From positions 1-21,103 of the forward strand of contig CALFKA010000266.1 of the NCBI GenBank assembly GCA_937880545.1: DNA of 21,103 nucleotides, written 5' to 3'. Positions 14,536 to 21,103 of this stretch are shown here, piece by piece. Numbering within the stretch: position 1 is the stretch's first letter; each line of letters opens with the position of its first letter. This DNA is from an uncultured Clostridia bacterium. GTDB taxonomy: Bacteria; Bacillota; Clostridia; Peptostreptococcales; Acidaminobacteraceae. Both the position numbers and the translations under genes were made by a program. The notes beneath the pieces were generated by a model. It did no database searches. It was given only the letters and a program-made list of their open reading frames with translations, and was not told the DNA's origin.

Positions 14536-16608
14536 ATGAAAAAATTACTGTTTGTTGGAAAAGAAGAAGAGAGCAATTTAAATTACTTAAAGGAAATGAA
14601 CGATCTCTTTTCAGGCTATCTGCAGATCGACTATTGTTTTCACGAAAAAGGAAGGGAGTATCTAAAGGGAAATCTCATCCGCGACGCGGACATCATTCTT
14701 TTGACCAACCCCTACTCACTTCCTGATGCAAGACAGTACATAAAGCCAGATACGAAGATCCTTACGATGGACTTTACCTTCAGTAAAGAAACGATTAATG
14801 CCCTAAAGCAATTTCCGGTCGGAACGGAGGCATTGGTCTGCTTCCGATTCTATTCCGACGCTCATCAGGCCGCCTACACACTGTATGAATTAGGAGTGGA
14901 TAACCTAAACCTCTACATCAACTATGAAAACAACCACAATCTGATCGATAGAAAGATGGACCTCGCTATTGTAGGCAGAGACACCGACTGCGCACCTGAG
15001 GGCATTCCTATCTACTTTGATGTGGGCCCCCTCTCCCTCGCCATGTCCACCATCATGGATATCGCTATCATCGCAGATATCATGTGCGATGAACTGGAGA
15101 ATAGAATTATCAGGCACTGCTCCACCTTGAGCTTTCCCGACAATCACATATCCTACTTTTTCGATAACTCATCCATGGCGAATGCACAGCTCAAAGCGAT
15201 TACCAATTGCATTGAATACGGCATCGCCATCATCGATGAAAACTATGACGTCATCAACTGCAACAACCTCTTTCGAACTATGTTCCATTTAAGCGGTAAT
15301 GTGTCGCACTTCAACTTGAAAAGGATGGATGAGCTAAACCATTACTTGGAATATATTACAAGCGAGAAAGAGCTGACGAACGTACTGGTTCAATCGTCCG
15401 ATAAAAACAGGTACTACCTATTTTCAAAGGAGAAGATTAATAAATCTGATGACGCCAACGGGATTTTTATGCTTCTCTTTAAAGACATCACGGATATCCA
15501 CGCACTCGAGACGTCGTTTCACAAGCAGATCGTCAAGAAAGGGCATGTTGCCAAATACACCTTTGACAATATTATTCACAGCAGTGAGACCATGCAGACG
15601 ATTATTAACAGGTGTAAAAAGCTTGTAAAAGTTGACAATCCCACACTCATCATTGGAGAGAGCGGAACAGGAAAAGAGTTGTTTGCTCACGCCATCCACA
15701 ACGCCTCCAGCAGAAGTAAATATCCTTTTGTCGCCCTCAACTGCGCAGCCATACCCGCTAACCTCCTTGAAAGTGAACTATTTGGCTATGAGGAAGGCGC
15801 ATTTACAGGCGCAAAAAAAGGAGGCAAAATAGGTCTGTTCCAGACAGCAAATATGGGGACTCTCTTTTTGGATGAAATCGGAGAATTGACCCTTGAGACT
15901 CAGGCAAAGCTCCTACGAGTCCTTGAAGAAAAAGAGATTATGAAGATCGGAAGCGACAAAATAATCAAGGTCAACACCAAAGTCATTGCCGCTACAAACC
16001 GCGACCTGAAATCTCTTGTTGAGACCGGTGAGTTCCGTCTGGACCTTTACTACCGACTGAACACCCTCATGGTGAACATTCCCCCACTCAGAGAAAGACC
16101 CGAAGACATTATGACCCTTGTCTACTTCTTCATAGATCAGCTCTCGAATACTCCGGTAGAGATTTCCGACACTGTCAAAGATTTTCTCACATCATATAGC
16201 TGGGAAGGAAACGCACGTGAACTGCGCAACTGCGTGGAATACATGCTACACATATATGATAAACGGATGGAGATCACCGACCTCCCCGAATATCTCTATC
16301 ATGCTGCCATGGACTTGCAGCAGGAGGTGTCTCCCGAAGCACTCCTGCCTGAGCTTAACGAAAAAGACAAAGCAGTCTATCTGGCAACTTTGCATCTGAT
16401 TAAAGAGCATTCTCCAGGGAGAAGGAAGCTTTCCGCCTTGCTTAACGATAACGACTTTTCTATCTCAGAATACTCCGTCCGCTCCATCCTTGAAGACCTT
16501 AAACAAAAGGATTTCATTACCTTCGGTTCCGGTCGAGCGGGTTGTTCCATCACATATAAAGGGGACGCTCTTCTCGCCCGCCAGAGAAATGAAAAAGGCA
16601 ATAACTAA
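14536..16608 (+). CDS. Sigma-54-dependent transcriptional activator with PAS domain and winged-helix-like C-terminus
   Basis: A 690-residue enhancer-binding protein. Residues 1-185 form an alpha/beta sensor region that I do not recognise; about 215-325 looks like a PAS domain (IEYGIAIIDENYDVINCNN to LLFKDITDIH); 345-570 is the sigma-54 AAA+ domain with Walker A GESGTGKE (374-381), the sigma-contact loop GAFTGA (421-426), Walker B GTLFLDEIGE (441-450), arginines 501 and 507 and SWEGNARELRN (555-565). The C-terminus lacks the Fis helix-turn-helix of most family members; instead 610-682 reads as three helices plus a hairpin (ITFGSGRAGCSITYKG), a winged-helix pattern. It should activate the divergent nhaC-M20 operon. 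Start: ATG at 14536 with GGGGG eight bases upstream; a TTG five codons earlier is less likely. Confidence 0.93.
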   Translation: MKKLLFVGKEEESNLNYLKEMNDLFSGYLQIDYCFHEKGREYLKGNLIRDADIILLTNPYSLPDARQYIKPDTKILTMDFTFSKETINALKQFPVGTEALVCFRFYSDAHQAAYTLYELGVDNLNLYINYENNHNLIDRKMDLAIVGRDTDCAPEGIPIYFDVGPLSLAMSTIMDIAIIADIMCDELENRIIRHCSTLSFPDNHISYFFDNSSMANAQLKAITNCIEYGIAIIDENYDVINCNNLFRTMFHLSGNVSHFNLKRMDELNHYLEYITSEKELTNVLVQSSDKNRYYLFSKEKINKSDDANGIFMLLFKDITDIHALETSFHKQIVKKGHVAKYTFDNIIHSSETMQTIINRCKKLVKVDNPTLIIGESGTGKELFAHAIHNASSRSKYPFVALNCAAIPANLLESELFGYEEGAFTGAKKGGKIGLFQTANMGTLFLDEIGELTLETQAKLLRVLEEKEIMKIGSDKIIKVNTKVIAATNRDLKSLVETGEFRLDLYYRLNTLMVNIPPLRERPEDIMTLVYFFIDQLSNTPVEISDTVKDFLTSYSWEGNARELRNCVEYMLHIYDKRMEITDLPEYLYHAAMDLQQEVSPEALLPELNEKDKAVYLATLHLIKEHSPGRRKLSALLNDNDFSISEYSVRSILEDLKQKDFITFGSGRAGCSITYKGDALLARQRNEKGNN

Positions 16609-16618
16609 ATAACCTCAA

Positions 16619-16656
16619 AAAGATGGTGTGACTCAGCAGAGAATCACACCATCTTT
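16619..16656. terminator. Bidirectional terminator between activator gene and cassette B
   Basis: Perfect 13-bp stem AAAGATGGTGTGA (16619-16631) / TCACACCATCTTT (16644-16656) with a 12-base loop. Minus-strand reading continues with TTTTT into G; plus-strand reading has TTTCATTTT. It ends both convergent transcripts (stops at 16608 and 16691). Confidence 0.9.
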
Positions 16657-16690
16657 CATTTTGCTACATTTGTCCTGAGCTTAGGTTTAT

Positions 16691-18307
16691 CTACCAAGCG
16701 GCGACAGTACCGTCCGCTCTCTTCTCCGTGCCTCCCACCAGGACGCCCGTCTCTTCATCTCGCCAGATGATTTGGCCACGACCCATGGCGATGCTGTCGG
16801 TGACAACGGACATCTCGTGCCCTCTTCGTGCCAGTTCTTCTGTGACGCCATAGGGGAAGTCTCTTTCCACTTCGATCTTCTTGCCGCCCACCCACTGCCA
16901 TCTCGGCGCATCCAGTGCTTGCTGTGGATTCATGTGCAGATCCACGGTGTTGACGACGACCTGGAAGTGACCCTGGGGCTGCATGAAGCCCCCCATGACG
17001 CCAAAGGGTCCGACCGGTTTGTCGCCTTTACCGAGAAATGCCGGGATGATCGTGTGATATGGCTTTTTGCCCGGTGCGATAAAGTTGTCTTTTTCAGGAT
17101 CCAGGCTGAAGTTGTTTCCACGGTTGTGGAGCCCGATACCGGTATTTGGCACCACCAGTCCGGAACCAAAGCCCATATAGTTACTCTGGATGAAGGAAAC
17201 CATGTTCCCCTCAGAGTCAGCGGTAGCCAGGTAGATGGTCCCGGCTTGTGTCGGGTCACCCACTTCCGGTGTCAGTGCCTTATCATGGATCAGATCAAAT
17301 CTCTGTTTTGCGTACTTCTTACTGAGAAGCTGTTCTGCGCTCACAGACATAAATCGGGGATCTGTGACATAGTTCTGCGCATCGACAAAGGCAAGTTTCA
17401 TGGCTTCAATCTGCTGATGATAGCTCTCCAGGTTGAGCGCTCCCTGTTTCTGGTAGTTCTCATAAATATTGAGCGCCATCAGTGCAGTAATTCCATGTCC
17501 ATTGGGAGGAATCTCATAGACCCTGAATCCTCGGTAGTCTGTGCTGATGGGCTTGACCCATTCAGGATAGAATTTTTCCAGGTCGGACTTTCTGAGATAT
17601 CCGCCAGTTTCTCGCGAGAACGCATCGATCTTATCAGCGAGTGCCCCTCTGTAGAAGGATTCCGCTTTGGTCTCTCCGATCTCTTTTAGTGTCTTTGCAT
17701 GATCTTTCAGGTAGACAACTTCTCCCGCCTTAGGCGCTTTGTTGTTCGGTGTAAACGTCTCAAACCAATGCTTGAAGTAGTCATCTTTAAAGATTTTCGT
17801 AAAGTCATTAAATGCTCTTTCCCAGAGGATGGCAGTATTGGGCGCCAGCGGAAAGCCGTTCTCCGCATATTCGATAGCCGGCTTCATCAGTTCTTCAAAG
17901 GGAAGCTTGCCGTACTTTTCTGACATGACTGCCCATGCAGCCGGTGCACCGGGAACGGTGACAGGGACCCAGCCTCTGGCGGGCATAGCGCTCCCAAACT
18001 TTTCTTTGATCTCTTCCGGAACAATCGCATCGGGCGCAGGACCACTGGCGTTTAATCCCTTTAGCTCACCCTCCGTCCAGATCAGGGCAAAGGCGTCTCC
18101 GCCGATACCGTTACTGGTTGGCTCAAGAACCGTCATGGCTGCGGCAGTAGCAATCGCTGCATCAATGGCATTTCCGCCTTTTTTCAGGATGTCAAGACCT
18201 GCCTGGGCTGCCAGCGGCTGACTGGTGCAGACCATGCCCTTTTTGCCATAGACGACGTTTCGCTTGGAGGCGTAGTTATACTCTAATGGGTTGAATGTTA
18301 CGCTCAT
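16691..18307 (-). CDS. GGT-fold Ntn hydrolase, cassette B (gamma-glutamyltransferase family, YwrD/HpxW-like)
   Basis: Also 538 residues from the ATG at 18307, exactly the length of the cassette A enzyme, and alignable to it with almost no gaps (QAGLDILKKGGNAIDAA, EIPPNGHGITALMALNI, GPFGVMGGFMQPQGH are shared nearly word for word). The autoprocessing site is QAGTIYLATADSEGNM, with Thr357 as nucleophile. The same glutamate-binding residues are missing as in the paralogue (Ser, Tyr, Arg, Asn, His-Thr at the equivalent positions). There is no signal peptide, so it is cytoplasmic. ATG at 18307 is preferred over the TTG one codon earlier because AAAGGAG is six bases away from it. It follows its own transporter by 21 bp and ends in a strong terminator. 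No formamidase gene accompanies this copy. Confidence 0.9.
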   Translation of the reverse strand: MSVTFNPLEYNYASKRNVVYGKKGMVCTSQPLAAQAGLDILKKGGNAIDAAIATAAAMTVLEPTSNGIGGDAFALIWTEGELKGLNASGPAPDAIVPEEIKEKFGSAMPARGWVPVTVPGAPAAWAVMSEKYGKLPFEELMKPAIEYAENGFPLAPNTAILWERAFNDFTKIFKDDYFKHWFETFTPNNKAPKAGEVVYLKDHAKTLKEIGETKAESFYRGALADKIDAFSRETGGYLRKSDLEKFYPEWVKPISTDYRGFRVYEIPPNGHGITALMALNIYENYQKQGALNLESYHQQIEAMKLAFVDAQNYVTDPRFMSVSAEQLLSKKYAKQRFDLIHDKALTPEVGDPTQAGTIYLATADSEGNMVSFIQSNYMGFGSGLVVPNTGIGLHNRGNNFSLDPEKDNFIAPGKKPYHTIIPAFLGKGDKPVGPFGVMGGFMQPQGHFQVVVNTVDLHMNPQQALDAPRWQWVGGKKIEVERDFPYGVTEELARRGHEMSVVTDSIAMGRGQIIWRDEETGVLVGGTEKRADGTVAAW

Positions 18308-18328
18308 CAATCTCTCCTTTTCTTAGGT

Positions 18329-19513
18329 TTAGAGGAATCCTGCAAACACTCCGGCGATCAGGATCGATATCGTCGTCACCGATACGAACCCTGATACAAC
18401 GAAGGCAGGAGTTAGTTTTTTGACGACATAGTCCTTCTCCTCCGGTGTCTGAGCTGCGGCAGTGGCTACCTCATTGACGATCAGGAAGGTGGCCGGGAAG
18501 CCGAGTAACTGTGACATGGCGACACCGATGGCCATATTTCTTGAGCCCACCAGTTTCCAGGTCGGCAGGAAGTACATGATGGCAAAGATCGCCACGATCA
18601 CCACGGCAAAGATAACCACCGTCTGAAACGCCATCTGCGATAAATCACTGACGGAAATCTTTGCCAGCGAGGGAATCAAAGAGGCAAAGCTACCGACCAT
18701 GAACAGTCCGCTCGATTTGCCCTGATCAAGAATTCCGGGAGGGATCAGACCGAGTTGGTTGAAGGTCATGCCCGCAAGGAGTGACCAGATGGAGATCGAG
18801 ATGCCGGTGGATTTTGCGATCAGATCACAGAAGTAGAGAATCAAAGCAGTGATACCAAGGGTCATATAAGTGGTGTAGTATTTCTGATGTTTTTTGTAGA
18901 AAGGTACTTTTGCCGGCTTGCCGTTGGAGGCAACTACTTCTTCTGTTTCCAGTTCAAGCGTACCAGCGGCTTTTTTCTCTCTGTACTCTTTCACAAGGTT
19001 GTTCGCTTCACTCAGACCACAGCGCGAAGCGGGGATGGTTCCGACAAACTTCTGTACGGCAAAGATCACGGTTCCCAGTGCTGCAGCAGTGGTAAAGCCT
19101 TTATCCATTGCAGCTTCCGTCATAATCTGTGTGGCTGCCAGTCCACCGTTAATAATAGGAATAGATACGATGGCTTCCGCTCTTCCGATGATGGGAGAGA
19201 CGAGGAAAACAGCGGCTACCGCAATGAACATGGAAAATAGCGCCATCACGACAACCTTCCATTCTTTCTTCATCTGCGAAAGATTGACGGTTGAGCCCAT
19301 GTTAAAGACCAGAAAGGCCAGCGACATACGGCTGATGTCACGAAGTCCGGCAACCTCAATCAGATCTGCCGGCAAAACACCTGTGACAAAGAGCACAAGA
19401 AATAGCATAAGAGCGACAAAAACGGATGATAATTTTGCTTTTGTGAAGACTCCAAGGAAGTCCCCCAAGGCAAAAAAGCCAAATACGATCAGTAATCCCA
19501 AGTGCATTGACAT
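18329..19513 (-). CDS. Multipass membrane transporter of unrecognised family, cassette B
   Basis: A 394-residue protein, same length and layout as the cassette A transporter (393). Matching blocks are the N-terminal FGFFALGDFLGVFTKAKLSS, IINGGLAATQIMTEAAMDKG, FAVQKFVGT, and the C-terminal NMAIGVAMSQLLGFPATFLI; about ten hydrophobic segments, and a charged loop around 165-215 that differs most between the two. This degree of similarity with a matching gene order points to duplication of the two-gene unit. The start at 19513 has AAAGGAGG five bases upstream; a longer frame beginning at 19555 lacks a ribosome site. It is transcribed from the promoter at 19546-19574. Substrate unknown; it probably supplies the hydrolase 21 bp downstream. 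Confidence 0.82.
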   Translation of the reverse strand: MSMHLGLLIVFGFFALGDFLGVFTKAKLSSVFVALMLFLVLFVTGVLPADLIEVAGLRDISRMSLAFLVFNMGSTVNLSQMKKEWKVVVMALFSMFIAVAAVFLVSPIIGRAEAIVSIPIINGGLAATQIMTEAAMDKGFTTAAALGTVIFAVQKFVGTIPASRCGLSEANNLVKEYREKKAAGTLELETEEVVASNGKPAKVPFYKKHQKYYTTYMTLGITALILYFCDLIAKSTGISISIWSLLAGMTFNQLGLIPPGILDQGKSSGLFMVGSFASLIPSLAKISVSDLSQMAFQTVVIFAVVIVAIFAIMYFLPTWKLVGSRNMAIGVAMSQLLGFPATFLIVNEVATAAAQTPEEKDYVVKKLTPAFVVSGFVSVTTISILIAGVFAGFL

Positions 19514-19545
19514 GTAAGCCTCCTTTTGTGTAATGAATTTACAAT

Positions 19546-19574
19546 ATCTTATCACTCAACTATAATATCGTCAA
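19546..19574 (-). promoter_or_regulatory. Sigma-A promoter of cassette B
   Basis: Minus strand TTGACG (19569-19574), 17-bp spacer, TAAGAT (19546-19551), 5/6 and 4/6 matches, about 25 bases before the start codon region of the transporter and followed by its AAAGGAGG. No sigma-54 motif is seen here. Confidence 0.6.
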
Positions 19575-20264
19575 AACATATAAATATATAATAACGAAAT
19601 TATCATTTTTGCGTTTTGGCTATATGTCTTCGTTACAATATTTGCCTGGAGTTAATAATGAAGATTGCGAAAGGACACTGAAAATTAGAGCTAAACCGTT
19701 GATTCACAAGAGAGCCCTGAGAGTGGTTATGCTCAAATACATTAGTAAACACTGTCAAATTGAAAAACAAAAGATATATAATCTACAAACATGTCTTCTT
19801 TACCCACCCGGTGCTTGATGCTGTGGCGACGAGGCGAAAGACGTTGGGGCTCAAAAAAAGTGCACCTCCTGGGCATCCACCATATCATGGATTATTCTTT
19901 CTATTTGAGAGCTCTTTCGGTGAGGGGAATGAAGATCATCACTCCCTGCGAGAAGGAAAAAAGCAAAGTCGACCGGATCACCTTAAAGAGCTGGCTAGAA
20001 ATGTTGTCACTGATGTGTCGAGAGAGTGGCTACTCCAATTAATCGCTCAGTCGGATAGCGATGGTGTGGTCCTGAGTAGTAGCGAACTTCCACCGACACT
20101 CTCCAAAATGACCTCACTAAGCCCCTGCTTGACGTCGCGGATCTCCACTGCCGGGCACTCCTTCGCTCACTCTATCCTGACTAGATCAAGGATTTTCCCC
20201 GACGAAAAGAGAGCCGGTGTATCTGCACTACTGCAGATCTCACCAGCTCTGACTTAATTAGGTT
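19575..20264. other. About 690 bp with no convincing gene
   Basis: The first 200 bases are very AT-rich (runs such as TATAAATATATAATAAC) and then the composition returns to that of the neighbours. Small plus-strand frames exist (19609-19818 and 19760-20257), but they lack ribosome sites and match nothing I know. A minus-strand frame is open from about 20253 to a stop at 20047-20049 with a single in-frame TGA in the middle and gene-like codons, with no start; it could be a decayed gene. I see no tRNA, transposase or direct repeat. Confidence 0.5.
20221..20238. repeat. Small perfect hairpin downstream of the M55 gene
   Basis: ATCTGCA (20221-20227) and TGCAGAT (20232-20238) with a 4-base loop, 26 bases beyond the M55 gene stop on the minus strand. 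No T run follows, so it is not a standard terminator. Confidence 0.45.
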
Positions 20265-21059
20265 CTACATTATAAACATCTTTGTGCGCGCCAACTCCAG
20301 TACATCATTTGTTACAAAGCGGACACTGACTTCATCCAGGCGCTCAACACCTGGATAGTAGGATGCTCTCAGAGCGTCCTGATGATGACGGAATGTAAAG
20401 ACGGCGTCAAACGACTCCGGATATTTTGGTTTGATGTCTTTTTTCGTCAACGCCAGTTTTACCCCATCATAGATGAGCTCCGCTCCTTTTTGGGGCGTGA
20501 CATTGAGCGTCGAGTCTCCCATAGCACTCTTGACACCTACGGAGTAGATATTGTCGTCAAAGGCTCTCGCCTCCTTGGCGAGTCCCTCATCTCCACTTAA
20601 GAAGAGTGTGGGGACACCATGTCTGGCTGCCAAGTAGTAGTTGAATACGAACTCGCTGGCTCTTTCCCCATTGATCTGCAGTCTCTCCAGCTTTGATGAG
20701 TTGAAGCTGTGAGCCAGAGGATTGGTGTCAGCTCCTCCTGCGCTGTGATAACCAACGAAGAGGACCGCATCAAAGCCTGAGCCCACCTCCGCCATCATGC
20801 TATATGGGGAATTGTCCCATCCCCGGTGGATGCGCAGCCTTTCCGGAAGCTCTTCCAGAAGGAGATTTCTCCCGCTGCCGTGGGCGTCCTTGACGAGGAC
20901 ATCGGTAGCGCCCATTTCAAAAGCGGCTTTGGCGGCAGCTGCTACTTCTCTTGTCATCTGCCTCGCAGCATAAGCATGCTCTGCATGCCCGAGTCTGGTG
21001 TCCTCCCAGTGGGTCACACCTGTTACACCTTCAATGTCTGCACTGATATATATTCTCAT
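20265..21059 (-). CDS. M55-family D-aminopeptidase (DppA-like)
   Basis: A 264-residue protein starting MRIYISADIEGVTG. The zinc ligands of B. subtilis DppA are in place: Asp8 and Glu10 in SADIEG, His60 in KDAHGSG, His105 in GYHSAGG and Glu132 (GERASE); His117 sits where the proposed catalytic His115 of DppA lies. Such enzymes form ring-shaped decamers in the cytoplasm and cut D-amino acids from the N-terminus of small peptides, for example D-Ala-D-Ala, often in dipeptide use or wall recycling. The start is at 21059. The seven residues further upstream that the open frame suggests, MCSSDLV, are translated sequencing adapter. The true upstream region and promoter are not in the window. It stops 26 bases before a small hairpin and its operon context is unknown. 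Confidence 0.93.
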   Translation of the reverse strand: MRIYISADIEGVTGVTHWEDTRLGHAEHAYAARQMTREVAAAAKAAFEMGATDVLVKDAHGSGRNLLLEELPERLRIHRGWDNSPYSMMAEVGSGFDAVLFVGYHSAGGADTNPLAHSFNSSKLERLQINGERASEFVFNYYLAARHGVPTLFLSGDEGLAKEARAFDDNIYSVGVKSAMGDSTLNVTPQKGAELIYDGVKLALTKKDIKPKYPESFDAVFTFRHHQDALRASYYPGVERLDEVSVRFVTNDVLELARTKMFIM

Positions 21060-21063
21060 AACG

Positions 21064-21103
21064 AGATCGGAAGAGCACACGTCTGAACTCCAGTCACATC
21101 ACG
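21064..21103. other. Illumina TruSeq adapter contamination
   Basis: The last 40 bases begin AGATCGGAAGAGCACACG and continue through CTCCAGTCAC into ATCACG, the TruSeq adapter followed by the index-1 barcode. This is not genomic DNA. It shows the contig ends here because reads ran into adapter, and it must be trimmed before any annotation. Confidence 0.98.

Noticed and set aside
16772..17689. 305-residue plus-strand frame inside the cassette B hydrolase
   Set aside because: Antisense shadow of the paralogous gene; long only because of codon use on the opposite strand.
19760..20257. 165-residue plus-strand frame in the unassigned gap
   Set aside because: No ribosome site and low-complexity Ser/Pro-rich composition; the minus strand looks more gene-like.
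21060..21080. N-terminal extension MCSSDLV on the M55 D-aminopeptidase
   Set aside because: It is mostly translated adapter sequence; the real start is the ATG at 21059, matching the family N-terminus.
1..21103. tRNA, rRNA, CRISPR arrays, insertion sequences or phage genes
   Set aside because: I looked for cloverleaf arms, regular spaced repeats and transposase or integrase motifs and saw none.

Overview
The window looks like one complete assembled contig, about half G+C, from an anaerobic, amino-acid- and peptide-using bacterium. Strong AGGAGG-type ribosome binding sites, sigma-A-like promoters with extended -10 boxes, a lipobox lipoprotein, a GTP-dependent PEP carboxykinase and a sigma-54 regulator suggest a Bacillota (Clostridia/Tissierellia-like) or similar fermentative anaerobe. 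The phylum is an inference. The left edge cuts a serpin gene. The right edge ends in Illumina TruSeq adapter with the index-1 barcode, a technical artefact that adds a false MCSSDL start to the last protein.

Layout: (1) 1-2.2 kb: C-terminus of a serpin, a small lipoprotein, a shared terminator and a convergent MFS efflux-type transporter. (2) 2.4-7.3 kb: cassette A on the minus strand, formamidase/acetamidase -> unrecognised multipass transporter -> GGT-fold Ntn hydrolase, divergent from a LysR regulator with a palindromic operator candidate between them. (3) 7.3-11.4 kb: YjjG-like HAD phosphatase, an uncharacterised membrane protein, PEP carboxykinase (GTP) and a DUF1275/YoaK membrane protein. 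(4) 11.7-16.6 kb: M20 peptidase and NhaC-family antiporter in one operon behind a near-consensus sigma-54 promoter, divergent from a sigma-54 activator whose C-terminus is a winged-helix-like segment instead of a Fis helix. (5) 16.7-19.5 kb: cassette B, a second transporter -> GGT-fold hydrolase pair paralogous to cassette A. (6) 19.5-20.3 kb: about 750 bp with no convincing gene. (7) 20.3-21.06 kb: M55 D-aminopeptidase (DppA-like).

Working together: most genes fit uptake and hydrolysis of small amides and peptides (two transporter-hydrolase cassettes, formamidase, M20 and M55 peptidases), with NhaC exchanging an ion or organic acid and PEP carboxykinase linking C4 acids to PEP. The most promising undescribed unit is the duplicated transporter + GGT-fold hydrolase module. 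In hand alignment both hydrolases keep the catalytic threonine but have lost the residues that bind the gamma-glutamyl group in true glutathione hydrolases, so the usual annotation is probably wrong about substrate. All alignments and promoter calls here were made by eye; none was computed.
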